DNA of 64,000 nucleotides from Oscillospiraceae bacterium (GCA_004556975.1 SFFD01000003.1:17493-81492); one strand, 5' to 3'. Counted from the stretch's first letter, positions 27,145 to 35,841 are shown. Numbers and translations are program-made. The notes: generated by a model from the letters alone, not told the origin.

Positions 27145-27738
27145 TCAGGTTGGAAGCTGATGCCCCACAAGGCCATAGAAGGCAAGAGACAAAAGCCCAA
27201 GATATATAAGAGTTATCGGAAGGCCGCGGAATGCTTTTGGCACACGGCAAAGCTGAAGCCGCTCAATACCGAAGCCGACTATAATCACCGCAAGAGCAAA
27301 ACCGAAACTCATTCCAAGGCCATAACCTATGGTACTTATAAAATCAAGGCGTTCTATTGACGGCACCAAAAGGCTTCCTAAAACGGCGCAGTTGAACGCC
27401 GCGGCGCCAAGGTTGAATTCTGCGTTTACAAAGGTTTCCGGCATAACGTATTTTATAAAGAAATATACGCCTGTATAAACCACCGCAATGCAAAGAATAT
27501 AGAGCATGGGAATTAGTATATAGGAATATTCGTTTTGCTCAATAAGTCCGCGAAGCGGATAGCCTATTGCGCCGGAAAGCGTAGTTATTAGCGTAAGCAG
27601 CACCGTGCACCGCAAAAGCTCTTTCGGCTTTTTAAGCAGATAAAGCAGCCAGCTTGTTCCAAGCGCTCTTGTAAAGATAATGTTTTCTATAAACAGCGCC
27701 GTAAGCATCATTGCAAAGAACTGTGCAATATATGTCAT
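27145..27738 (-). CDS. RnfA/NqrE-like membrane subunit lacking one cluster cysteine
   Basis: A 197-residue, six-helix protein. AFNCAVLGSLL (Cys117) and the C-terminal PKAFRGLPITLIYLGLLSLAF block identify the RnfA/NqrE/RsxA family. In Rnf and Nqr, a Cys in the first helix (LGxCPF) and a Cys in the NCAxLG helix help hold an intramembrane [2Fe-2S] cluster with RnfE. Here the first reads LGTSW, so Cys is replaced by Ser29, while Cys117 remains. It overlaps the rnfE-like gene by 4 bp. No rnfB follows; a predicted glycoside hydrolase gene does. Confidence 0.88.
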   Translation of the reverse strand: MTYIAQFFAMMLTALFIENIIFTRALGTSWLLYLLKKPKELLRCTVLLTLITTLSGAIGYPLRGLIEQNEYSYILIPMLYILCIAVVYTGVYFFIKYVMPETFVNAEFNLGAAAFNCAVLGSLLVPSIERLDFISTIGYGLGMSFGFALAVIIVGFGIERLQLCRVPKAFRGLPITLIYLGLLSLAFYGLVGHQLPT

Positions 27739-28382
27739 ACCTCATCCTCCTTCACATTGCCGAAATGGGCATATTCAGGCTTTTTGCAAAGGATTCGTAC
27801 TGCGCCGATACCCGCTGCCATAAATCCGAGAAGTATAAAGCCCCAGAACGGAAGGCGTATCGCCGGAAAAGAATTTTCGGAAATTTTGATTCCCCAAAGC
27901 GTGCCATAGCCGAAAAATTCGCGGCCCGCCCCAAGGATTATTGACACAATACCGAATCCGGCGGAAAGCGCAATTCCGTCCAAAAGCGCTTTGAGCACAT
28001 TATGCTTTTCTGAATATTTTACCGAATATGCAGTAGGAATAGTGCTTACCGCCAAAAGCGGAAGATAAATTCCTACGGAATCAAAAACCGTCGCCGAAAT
28101 TCCGCTGCAGGCAATATAAGCAGGAAAAAGCATTCCGCCCGAAATAAGCATATAAGTCACAATGCGAAGCCAGCGCGGCAGATATTTTCCCACAGCCGCC
28201 GCAAAAACAAGCACCGGAATCGTTACAAAAAGAAAGGTTACAGCCAGCGCAGCGCCGGTTTGAAGGCTTGTGTCGCCCGCGGCAAGCTGACCTATTACAA
28301 GACCGCCCACAAGCACGGGATTTGAAAAGAAAATATGTGCAAGGCTGTCTTTGGCAGAAAGTTTTTCTTTGATTTTTGTCAT
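27735..28382 (-). CDS. RnfE/NqrD-like membrane subunit lacking both cluster cysteines
   Basis: A 215-residue, six-helix protein of the RnfE/NqrD family. FFSNPVLV at 18-25 and the GAGREFFGYGTLWG loop match the family. The canonical GLCP cysteine aligns with Gly31, and the second one (VVNC) aligns with Thr114, so both [2Fe-2S] ligands of this subunit are missing. It overlaps the D gene upstream and the A gene downstream by 4 bp each, leaving no room for rnfG, which normally sits between D and E. The fold assignment is firm; electron transfer by the known route is unlikely. Confidence 0.87.
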   Translation of the reverse strand: MTKIKEKLSAKDSLAHIFFSNPVLVGGLVIGQLAAGDTSLQTGAALAVTFLFVTIPVLVFAAAVGKYLPRWLRIVTYMLISGGMLFPAYIACSGISATVFDSVGIYLPLLAVSTIPTAYSVKYSEKHNVLKALLDGIALSAGFGIVSIILGAGREFFGYGTLWGIKISENSFPAIRLPFWGFILLGFMAAGIGAVRILCKKPEYAHFGNVKEDEV

Positions 28383-29650
28383 TGAAGCGCTGCCTCCTTT
28401 TCTTTTTCATGTTCTTCCTGCGGTGCCGGCTCTTTATCGGCAATTGCTTCTTCGTTTTCCTCCTGAATCTTTTCTGTTTCTTCGGAAGAAATTTCACCCT
28501 TTTCAAAAGAGTTTTCTTCGGATAGCGGTTCTTTTGAAGCTTTTACCGAAATTTCATCTACGGTCGGGGCATCGGCGGCTGCTTTATCCTCATTTTCTGC
28601 CTTTTTATGCTTGCGCACAACGGCCGGCGCCGGTTTTTGTGCGGCTTTTTTTATATCGCTTTCAATGGATTCCTTGAGCTTTTCCTTGTTGCGGTAAAGG
28701 TGCAGAGCATTTTCACAAACGGTATCGAAAACCGGAGTAAAAACGTTCATAATAATAATGGCATAGACAAATCCGTCCTCAAACCCGCCAAAATGTCCGA
28801 AAAGGAACACAATTATTCCCGCCGCCATTGAATATAAAAGCTTGCCGAAGTCGCGCTTTGGCGATGTCACCGGTTCTGACAGCATAAAGAATGCGCCGAA
28901 AACTATCATTCCGCTGAAAAGCTCATAGCAAAGAGCATCAAAGCCACTGCCCTCTATTCTTGGGAAGAGTGCGGAAAGAGCCCCGTATGTAAGCAGGAAG
29001 AAAACCGGCGTGCGCCAGTTTACGGCTTTTCTTACAATAAGAAAAACTCCGCAGGCAATAATTACAAGAATGTTGGTCGCGCCCATGGGACCCGGCACGC
29101 TTCCCAGCAAAAGATCAAGCACGTCATATTCCGGCACGGCGCCAATGGCAAGGCTGTACGCCGGGCTTGTCGCAGCCTTTTCTGCGTTTTCGCCAAAAAC
29201 GCTTAAACTGCTTAATACCGCCGGATATTTAAATACAAGATCCGGCCAGCAAAGCGCAACGGAGGCAAAGCCTACCGCCGCAGGATTGAACAGGTTGTTG
29301 CCTGTTCCTCCAAACGGAAATTTTACCACAAGAATTGCTACCGCGCAGGCTGCAAGCACAACATGATACGGAATATCAGCCGGCATAAGCAGCGGAATTA
29401 TAAGCCCTGTTATAACCGGCGTAAGGTCGCGGAGATTCAGGCTTTCCTTTGAAATAAGAGTGCCGGCCAAAGAGAAAACCATGCAGGAAATTACCCCGCA
29501 AAGACCGAGCGCTATTGCTCTTGCGCCGTAATAGAAAAAGCTCATCACATAAAGCGGAATCAGGGCAATTATGACATCTGTCATTATGGTAAGTACAGAT
29601 TCTCTTTGGCGAACATGCGGCGCATTCTGGAACATCAGTTTTTCTCTCAT
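28379..29650 (-). CDS. RnfD-like flavin-binding membrane subunit with acidic C-terminal tail
   Basis: A 423-residue RnfD/NqrB-family protein. It has about ten membrane helices to residue 305, the GTGNNLFNPAA motif at 115-125, and PMGATN with Thr192 where the family carries covalent FMN. RnfD proteins are normally about 310-350 residues. Here a further 110 residues form a Lys/Glu/Ala-rich, non-membrane tail not found in standard RnfD. It overlaps RnfC upstream by 4 bp. No ApbE flavin transferase gene lies in the window. Confidence 0.9.
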   Translation of the reverse strand: MREKLMFQNAPHVRQRESVLTIMTDVIIALIPLYVMSFFYYGARAIALGLCGVISCMVFSLAGTLISKESLNLRDLTPVITGLIIPLLMPADIPYHVVLAACAVAILVVKFPFGGTGNNLFNPAAVGFASVALCWPDLVFKYPAVLSSLSVFGENAEKAATSPAYSLAIGAVPEYDVLDLLLGSVPGPMGATNILVIIACGVFLIVRKAVNWRTPVFFLLTYGALSALFPRIEGSGFDALCYELFSGMIVFGAFFMLSEPVTSPKRDFGKLLYSMAAGIIVFLFGHFGGFEDGFVYAIIIMNVFTPVFDTVCENALHLYRNKEKLKESIESDIKKAAQKPAPAVVRKHKKAENEDKAAADAPTVDEISVKASKEPLSEENSFEKGEISSEETEKIQEENEEAIADKEPAPQEEHEKEKEAALQ

Positions 29651-30693
29651 TTTGCGCCCTCCTTTTTACCTTGTGCGGCAATTCTTTTTGCCTTTAGCAC
29701 TGTTGCCGCAACATCGATTCTTGCCGGGCAGACATATGAGCACGCTCCGCAGCCGGTACAAAGATTTACATCGTACTTTTTTATTCCGTCTGTCTTTCCG
29801 AAGTCGGTAAGCAGGCGAATTCGTGAAACCGAAAGCTTTTCCGGACAGGCGTGGTCGCATCTTCCGCAGCCGATACAGCTGTAAGCATAGGAACGGTTGC
29901 TTCTTGTAAAGGCAAGAACTGCGCGCGTTGTTGTGTTTATAAGCTCCTCTTCCGGTTCAAAAATCGCGCGGCCGGTCATGCTTCCGCCCATTACAATTAC
30001 CTCCGGCTCTTCCGCAAGACCGCAAAGCTCCAGAATTTCGGCAGCGCTTGTACCGATGGGCACTTCCACATTGCGCGGATTGGCAACCGCTTCGCCCGCT
30101 ACGGTAATAAAGCTGCTTGTCATTTTGCGGCTGTCCTCCACCGCCCTTGCAAGATGAACCATTGCGCACGCGCCCACGGCAAGGCGGTTTTTACCCTTCG
30201 GAATATAGCGGTATGCCCTGTCCTCTGCGGGATAAAGCCCGCCTATTCTTTCAATTCTTATGTCGTTTATGCTTTTGGGAATGTTGATATTCATATCAAA
30301 AATGTGCTTATACACCGCAATATAAATATCTCCGGGGTTTGCCGCTTTTGCGGCAAGCCTAATTCCAAGGGCAAGACTTTCAGGCTGGTGCAATACCATG
30401 CACATCTGGCTTGAAACATAAGGCTCATCGTCAACGGCATCTATAACCATTGTGCCCATCTTCCCAAGATTGGCTTTTTCAAGCTTATCTGCAAGCATAA
30501 GGCCGTCGCTTTCGTCTACTATACCGGCAAGACGTGCAATTTCAATTATTTGTTCCGCTGAAAGCTCCTCAACCGGCACATCCGGAAAACTACAGTCAAA
30601 ATATTCATATTCCTGCCTCATAACAAGCACATTCCGCGTAAGCATCGGTTCCTTGTGCTGTTCAAGCAAAATACCTTTTGTAAAGAATGCCAT
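29647..30693 (-). CDS. RnfC-like iron-sulfur/flavin subunit, short form
   Basis: A 348-residue RnfC-family protein. Two 4Fe-4S motifs, CIGCGRCDHACP and CTGCGACSYVCP, lie at about 272-323, and the SLBB-like segment VTVAGEAVANPRNVEVPIGT precedes them. Canonical RnfC, about 430-450 residues, binds FMN and NADH. The N-terminal barrel-sandwich region is missing here, and the YPAEDRAYRYI segment replaces the usual YPxGxEKQLI. It is first in the C-D-E-A cluster. RBS GGAGGAAAG lies close to the ATG. PduS is a related alternative, but the linkage to D, E and A favours Rnf. Confidence 0.88.
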   Translation of the reverse strand: MAFFTKGILLEQHKEPMLTRNVLVMRQEYEYFDCSFPDVPVEELSAEQIIEIARLAGIVDESDGLMLADKLEKANLGKMGTMVIDAVDDEPYVSSQMCMVLHQPESLALGIRLAAKAANPGDIYIAVYKHIFDMNINIPKSINDIRIERIGGLYPAEDRAYRYIPKGKNRLAVGACAMVHLARAVEDSRKMTSSFITVAGEAVANPRNVEVPIGTSAAEILELCGLAEEPEVIVMGGSMTGRAIFEPEEELINTTTRAVLAFTRSNRSYAYSCIGCGRCDHACPEKLSVSRIRLLTDFGKTDGIKKYDVNLCTGCGACSYVCPARIDVAATVLKAKRIAAQGKKEGAK

Positions 30694-30705
30694 TCTTTCC
30701 TCCGT

Positions 30706-31365
30706 TTAAACCTCCGCGGCGGAGCGAAGTTCCGCAACGGCTTTGTTATAATCCGCCTGACGGAAAAGCGCCGAGCCTGCGACAAAAATGTTTGCGCCCG
30801 CAGCGGCAGCTTTTGCTATTGTATTTTTATCAATTCCGCCATCAACCTGGATATCGATTTTACAGTTGTTTTCTTCTGCGTACTTTTTAACCGCGGCAAC
30901 CTTTGGCATCATATCTTCCATAAAGCTTTGTCCGCCAAAACCCGGTTCCACTGTCATAACAAGTACCATATCAATAAAGGGTATGTATTTAAATACGGCT
31001 TCCGCAGGGGTTTTGGGCTTAATTGCTATTGCGGGAGAAACCCCGAAGGAACGGATTTTTTCAATAACCTCCATCGGGTCATCGTCGCTTTCAATATGGA
31101 AAGTAATACGGTCTGCTCCGCCCTTTACGAAGTCTTCGGTATAACGAAGCGGGTTTGAAATCATAAGGTGCGTATCAAAAAACATATCGTTCACTTTACG
31201 AAGACATTTCATAATCGGCGCGCCATAGCTTATATTGGGAACAAAGTGCCCGTCCATAACGTCAATGTGCAGCTCGTCCGCTCCCGCGGCTTTCATATCG
31301 GCACACTCCTGACCAAGGCGGGCAAAATCCGCCGAAAGAATTGATGGTGAAATCTTTATTTCCAA
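30706..31365 (-). CDS. rpe: Ribulose-phosphate 3-epimerase
   Basis: A 219-residue TIM-barrel enzyme interconverting ribulose-5-phosphate and xylulose-5-phosphate in the pentose phosphate pathway. Motifs: ISPSILSADFARL at the N-terminus, HIDVMDGHFVPNI (metal and catalytic Asp), VMTVEPGFGGQ and IQVDGGI (second catalytic Asp), then VAGSALF. Length is normal. It lies 12 bp ahead of the rnfC-like gene on the same strand and may share its transcript. Confidence 0.97.
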   Translation of the reverse strand: MEIKISPSILSADFARLGQECADMKAAGADELHIDVMDGHFVPNISYGAPIMKCLRKVNDMFFDTHLMISNPLRYTEDFVKGGADRITFHIESDDDPMEVIEKIRSFGVSPAIAIKPKTPAEAVFKYIPFIDMVLVMTVEPGFGGQSFMEDMMPKVAAVKKYAEENNCKIDIQVDGGIDKNTIAKAAAAGANIFVAGSALFRQADYNKAVAELRSAAEV

Positions 31366-31521
31366 AAGTCGTCAGCTCTTTTCTTAAAAGCATTATAATT
31401 ATGTTTTAATTATATAATTTTACAGTTTATTTTAACAAAAACCACATTAAAGGTCAACCTATGTGGCCGCATTGGAATAATCTTTGCAAAAAAGTTTACA
31501 TTTAAAGCCGCTAAAGAAAAT

Positions 31522-31686
31522 GCGGAGGCATTAAAATGCCTCCGCTATAATAAAGCCCGCCCGGTACCGGAAAACAGGGCGCATTACATCTTATGCCGAA
31601 AATAAAATTGCGGTGAGCATAAAAACCTTGCGGCTTTTCTTTTATAAATCAAAAAGCGGCTTGCCCGTTGACGGAAAGCCGCAAAA
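31522..31686 (-). terminator. Terminator of the tadA operon and further hairpins in a 326-bp gap
   Basis: Directly after the tadA stop, reading leftward, a TTTTGCGGCTTT...AAGCCGCTTTTT hairpin (31651-31686) is a good terminator. Farther on are a GC-rich hairpin (31556-31583) and a perfect 10-bp-arm hairpin around GCGGAGGCAT (31522-31545). I looked for an SRP RNA here, since it often neighbours tadA, and did not find its conserved loop. No coding sequence is seen in 31366-31691. Confidence 0.65.
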
Positions 31687-31691
31687 TTATG

Positions 31692-32171
31692 TTAAAGCTT
31701 TATATTTTCTTTTTCTTTTTTATGCTTTTCGCGAAGCTGTTCAAAAAAATCAGTAAGAAGTTCGGAACATTCTTTTTCAAGCACGCCGGCGGTAACTTCC
31801 GGTTTATGATTATACGGCAAAGCAAACATATCCACTACCGAACCGCACGAACCTGCCTTTGCGTCCTTTGCGCCAAAGACAAGACGCCTTACCCTGGAGT
31901 TAATAATCGCTCCGGCGCACATGGGGCACGGTTCAAGCGTAACATAAAGGTCGCATTTCCAAAGCCGCCAGCCTTTAAGGCTGCGGCACGCTTCGTCAAT
32001 GGCTTCAACTTCCGCATGGTGAAGCGCGTTTTTATCCGTTTCACGGCGGTTCATTCCCCTGCCTACGATTTTTCCGTCCCAAACAGCAACCGCACCCACG
32101 GGAACCTCGCCCATTTCAAAAGCTTTCTTTGCAAGGGCAAGGGCTTCTCTCATATAATCCTCATCCGTCAA
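31692..32171 (-). CDS. tadA: tRNA-specific adenosine deaminase
   Basis: A 159-residue zinc deaminase that converts A34 to inosine in tRNA-Arg(ACG). The gene for that tRNA is present in this window at 57767-57843. HAEVEAI holds the zinc His and proton-shuttle Glu, PCPMCAGAI the zinc Cys pair, and the N-terminal DEDYMREALALAKKA helix is typical. Length is normal. It lies 13 bp after the CPBP protease gene, in one leftward unit. Confidence 0.95.
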   Translation of the reverse strand: MTDEDYMREALALAKKAFEMGEVPVGAVAVWDGKIVGRGMNRRETDKNALHHAEVEAIDEACRSLKGWRLWKCDLYVTLEPCPMCAGAIINSRVRRLVFGAKDAKAGSCGSVVDMFALPYNHKPEVTAGVLEKECSELLTDFFEQLREKHKKEKENIKL

Positions 32172-32184
32172 CGCGCAAGCCCCC

Positions 32185-33231
32185 TTACCAAAGAATCTGA
32201 ATATAATCGGCTGTCATTATCACCGCAATAAGCATTGCAATAATAAGCGCCGGCGAGGTAAGAAAATATTGCGCGCGTTTTCCCGGAGAAAGAACACTTG
32301 GCGATTTGCCGAAATGAAACATATCGCGGTATTTGAGCAAAAGAATGCAAAGGGCAATTATTCCGGCCGTTACCGCAAAAAAGCTGTACACAAGATTTAT
32401 AAGCAAAAAAAGGTTTTCGCTGCAGTACGGTTCCGCAAGGGTCAGCAGCGTGGCAATTCCGTTATTAAGAAAATGCATTATTATGCCTACCCAAAGAGAA
32501 CCCGTGCGCATTACGAAATATCCTATGCAAAGCCCGAGTATAAATGCATAGGGTATCTGAATAAGGTTAAGATGAAAAATTCCGAAAATAAGGGCAGAAG
32601 AAACAAGCGCAAACATATCGCCAAAGCGCCGCAGACTTTGCATAACAATTCCGCGGAACACCATTTCTTCAATGAATGCAGGCGCAACCGTCATTGTAAC
32701 TATATAAAGAATTTTTGCAGGAAGCGCCTGCGGAATATCAAAATCGGGCATTGATATTCCTATTCCGAAAAAGCCAAGCGCCTGTTCCAGATATGAAGTG
32801 GCGTATGACGCCACTATTCCTGCCCCAAGTCCGACAAAGATTCCTCCGGCTGTAATGTCTCCCCTTAGTTTTCTGAAAGGCAGCGCCACACTTAAAGGCA
32901 TTTTTATGCATAGCATATAAATGCCGAAGGGGATTATAAGAGAAAGCATATATGTTGCAAGCGTAACCGTCCACTGCGCCGTTTCGCCGACATTCATAAG
33001 ATAAGCGCCGGAAAGAGCATTCAATACGCCTATAATTGCATACATTGCCGCGGCAGCGCCGAAAGAAATAAGCACATAGCCTATTGATGCAAAACCTATG
33101 CCGTTTCCTGCGCTGCGTATTCTTCTTTTTTCTCTTTTCCATTCCGGCTCGGCATATGGGTTGCAGAACCCGTGCCCCATTGAATATACCCCGCCCCTTT
33201 GCGGGTCGTTTCCGCCGTTATATTGCTGCAA
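32185..33231 (-). CDS. CPBP-family intramembrane metalloprotease
   Basis: About 348 residues with eight or so membrane helices after a 50-residue cytoplasmic N-terminus. The three CPBP (Abi, Rce1-like) motifs are present: EEMVFRG, FGIFHLN and MHFLNN. These hold the Glu, His and Asn residues of the active site. Substrates in bacteria are mostly unknown. I favour the TTG at 33231 because GGAGGTG lies 6 nt upstream; the GTG at 33240 is inside that site. It is co-transcribed with tadA. Confidence 0.88.
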   Translation of the reverse strand: MQQYNGGNDPQRGGVYSMGHGFCNPYAEPEWKREKRRIRSAGNGIGFASIGYVLISFGAAAAMYAIIGVLNALSGAYLMNVGETAQWTVTLATYMLSLIIPFGIYMLCIKMPLSVALPFRKLRGDITAGGIFVGLGAGIVASYATSYLEQALGFFGIGISMPDFDIPQALPAKILYIVTMTVAPAFIEEMVFRGIVMQSLRRFGDMFALVSSALIFGIFHLNLIQIPYAFILGLCIGYFVMRTGSLWVGIIMHFLNNGIATLLTLAEPYCSENLFLLINLVYSFFAVTAGIIALCILLLKYRDMFHFGKSPSVLSPGKRAQYFLTSPALIIAMLIAVIMTADYIQILW

Positions 33232-33451
33232 AAGATACACCTCCGAAAAGCATGCTAATCAGATTTTATTGTATAATAACATATCGCATAACATAATAAA
33301 ACAATATTTTTGTAAATTTTCATTTAATCCGTGTAAGCTGTCGCTTAAAACCTGAAAGCAGCAATACAGATATGCAAATCCGGCGGTATATGCCCGTTGC
33401 TTTCTGCACTCCCTCGCAGAAAAATCTTTTTATAATCTTTATCAAAAGCTG

Positions 33452-33514
33452 TTGACAAATTCCTATTAAAGGAGTATACTATTTTCACAACATATGAATA
33501 ACTTTTCATATGTT
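33452..33514 (+). promoter_or_regulatory. Promoter and ArsR/SmtB-type operator of the metal-efflux operon
   Basis: TTGACA (33452-33457), 17-nt spacer, TATACT (33475-33480). The inverted repeat AACATATGAA-N6-TTCATATGTT (33489-33514, perfect 10-bp arms) covers the expected transcription start. ATATGAA-N-TTCATAT dyads are typical targets of SmtB/CadC-like sensors, so the adjacent regulator probably represses this promoter until metal binds. Confidence 0.88.
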
Positions 33515-33544
33515 CATTTAAAAATACATCAGGGAGGGATTCCC

Positions 33545-33886
33545 GTGGCGGATATGCATCTTGAGCACGCCCACATAATTCAGCAGACAAAGGCCAATAT
33601 GCCAAATGATCAGGTTCTTACAAAAGTTGCGGAGGTATTTAAAATCTTTGGCGACCCCACAAGAATACGAATTCTTGCGGCTCTTTCGGAGGGTGAAATG
33701 TGCGTATGCTGCCTTTGCGACCTTCTTGAAATGAGCCAGTCCGCTGTTTCTCATCAGCTTTCAATTCTTAAGGCGGCCAATCTTATAAAAAGCCGCCGTG
33801 AGGGAAAGCAAATATATTATTCCCTTGATGACGCTCATATCGGTGCCATTCTTTGCACCGGAATAGCTCATGTTTTGGAAAGGTAA
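33545..33886 (+). CDS. ArsR/SmtB-family metal-sensing repressor
   Basis: A 113-residue winged-helix repressor. VFKIFGDPTRIRILAAL is the standard alpha-1 to alpha-2 block, and EMCVCCLCDLLEMSQSAVSHQL contains the recognition helix with the Cys-rich alpha-3 metal site (CVCCLCDL). The His-rich N-terminus (MHLEHAHI) may add ligands, as in CadC. I chose the GTG at 33545 because GGGAGGGA lies 5 nt upstream. It is followed 14 bp later by the efflux ATPase it should control. Zn, Cd or Pb are the likely inducers. Confidence 0.93.
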   Translation: MADMHLEHAHIIQQTKANMPNDQVLTKVAEVFKIFGDPTRIRILAALSEGEMCVCCLCDLLEMSQSAVSHQLSILKAANLIKSRREGKQIYYSLDDAHIGAILCTGIAHVLER

Positions 33887-33900
33887 GGAGATTTTTCAGC

Positions 33901-35841
33901 ATGTCAAAAAAACATTGCAGCTGCTGCGGCAGCAAAGAAAGCGTCTGTACTGAATGCGAAAGCCTTCATAACAGCAGCCATGAGCATGAGCATAAGCATG
34001 CTCATGAGCAAAGTGAAGATGAAAGCACAAAACGCAATATATTTATCGTGCTCATCTGTGCGGCGGTTTTTCTGTTAAGCTTTATTCCGGCTATCAGCCC
34101 TTATACCCTTTGGCTTTGCCTTGCTGCAACGATTGTTGCCGGCCGTGAAACCCTTATTGAAGGAATAAAAGGGATTCTTCACCTTGATTTTGGTGAGGAT
34201 TCTCTTATGACCATTGCTGTAATTGCGGCATTTGTCATCGGTGACTTCCGCGAAGGTACAATGGTCGCCCTGCTGTTCTCTCTTGGTGAAAGTCTTGAGG
34301 ACTTGGCCGTTGACCGTTCCAAAAAAAGCATAGCCGCCCTTGCGGATATTCGCCCGGATATGGCGAATGTGGTTACTGAAAACGGAATTGAGCCTTGCCG
34401 TGCCGAAGAAATTTCCGTCGGCACAAAGATTTTTATAAAAGTCGGCGAACGGGTTCCCCTTGACTGTAAGGTTATAGGCAGCGGCGTTACAGCAGACGCT
34501 TCCGCCCTTACAGGCGAAAGCCTTCCCGTAAATATTGCCGAGGGCGAAATTCTAAAGGCCGGCTGTGTTGTCATAGGAAGCCCTGCTTCCGGTGAAACAG
34601 TAAGCGAATACGGCGATTCCTCCGCCGCCCGCATAATAGATATGGTGCAAAATGCCGCGGAAAAGAAAGGCGCCACTGAAAAATTTATCAGCAAATTCTG
34701 CCATATCTATACCCCTGTTATAATAGGCCTCGCCGCAGCTATTTTTCTCGGCGGATGGCTTGGCAATTTGCTCCCGTTTGCCGAAGCCGCGCACCGCGCC
34801 CTTGTTTTTCTTGTTTCAAGCTGTCCCTGCGCCCTTGTTCTTTCCGTTCCGCTGGCATATTTTGCAGGCATAGGTTCAGCTTCTAAACACGGTATTCTGA
34901 TTAAAGGTTCAGAGTATTGCGAACGCCTTTCAACGATAAAGAATGCCGTTTTTGACAAAACCGGCACTCTTACTTCCGGAAAACTTCAGATTTCGGAAAT
35001 AAAGCTTTATTCCTGTTTTTCCGAAGACGAGATACTTAGATTTGCAGGTGCCGCCGAAGCTTTTTCTGACCACCCTGTGGCAAAATGCGTTGTTGAAAGT
35101 ACAAAATCCCGCGGTATTGAAATTCCCGTGCCGGAGGACATTACCGAAACGGCAGGCGAAGGCGTTGCCGTAATTTCCGAAGGAAAAAAGATTGCCTGCG
35201 GCAATGAAAAGCTTCTTCGTCGCCTTGAAATAAGCTTTGAGCACGCAGAAGGCGCAAACCTCTATGTAGCCGTTGACGGCGTGCTCGTCGGAAGCATTTA
35301 TCTTGAGGACACTCTTCGTCCCGAAGCTGCAGAAGCGATAAGGAAGCTTCATTCCCTTGGTGTTGAGCACGCATATATGCTTACCGGAGATAATGAGCAC
35401 GCCGCGGCAAAAGCCGCTTCGGAATGCGGACTTGACGGTTATTACGCCTCTCTTATGCCGGAAGACAAGGTTACCTGCGTTGAGAAAATCAAAAAGAGCG
35501 GCACCACCGTATTTACCGGTGACGGAATAAACGATGCGCCCGTGCTTGCTGCTGCAGATGTAGGCGCAGCAATGGGAATGGGCACCGACGCTGCCATAGA
35601 ATCCGCAGATATTGTGCTGATGAAAGGCGGCGTTTCCGCCCTTCCGAAAGCAATTGAAATTTCCCGCAAAATTATGCGCTGTGTCCGCCAGAACGTAATA
35701 TTTATCATGGCGGTAAAAATCGCCGTACTTGTACTTGGAATTTTCGGCTATGCTCCTATTTGGCTTGCCGTTTTTGCCGATGTCGGCGTTTGTATGCTGG
35801 CGCTTTTATGGTCTCTGCGTCTTCTTCGCATAAAGTTCTGA
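33901..35841 (+). CDS. Heavy-metal (Zn/Cd/Pb-type) efflux P1B ATPase
   Basis: A 646-residue P1B ATPase. SCPCAL is the membrane metal-binding CPC, DKTGT the phosphorylation site, TGES the A domain, and TGDGINDAP the hinge. In place of a folded heavy-metal-associated domain, the N-terminus has short Cys and His clusters (CSCCGSKESVC, then HEHEHKHAHE). It exports divalent metal ions from the cytosol. The start is the ATG at 33901, with AAGGAG 10 nt upstream. It forms a two-gene operon with the ArsR-type repressor and ends before a strong terminator. Confidence 0.93.
   Translation: MSKKHCSCCGSKESVCTECESLHNSSHEHEHKHAHEQSEDESTKRNIFIVLICAAVFLLSFIPAISPYTLWLCLAATIVAGRETLIEGIKGILHLDFGEDSLMTIAVIAAFVIGDFREGTMVALLFSLGESLEDLAVDRSKKSIAALADIRPDMANVVTENGIEPCRAEEISVGTKIFIKVGERVPLDCKVIGSGVTADASALTGESLPVNIAEGEILKAGCVVIGSPASGETVSEYGDSSAARIIDMVQNAAEKKGATEKFISKFCHIYTPVIIGLAAAIFLGGWLGNLLPFAEAAHRALVFLVSSCPCALVLSVPLAYFAGIGSASKHGILIKGSEYCERLSTIKNAVFDKTGTLTSGKLQISEIKLYSCFSEDEILRFAGAAEAFSDHPVAKCVVESTKSRGIEIPVPEDITETAGEGVAVISEGKKIACGNEKLLRRLEISFEHAEGANLYVAVDGVLVGSIYLEDTLRPEAAEAIRKLHSLGVEHAYMLTGDNEHAAAKAASECGLDGYYASLMPEDKVTCVEKIKKSGTTVFTGDGINDAPVLAAADVGAAMGMGTDAAIESADIVLMKGGVSALPKAIEISRKIMRCVRQNVIFIMAVKIAVLVLGIFGYAPIWLAVFADVGVCMLALLWSLRLLRIKF

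Noticed and set aside
31366..31691. SRP RNA gene beside tadA
   Set aside because: The gap has stable hairpins, but the conserved SRP helix-8 loop (GGAAGGAAGCAGCC-like) is absent.
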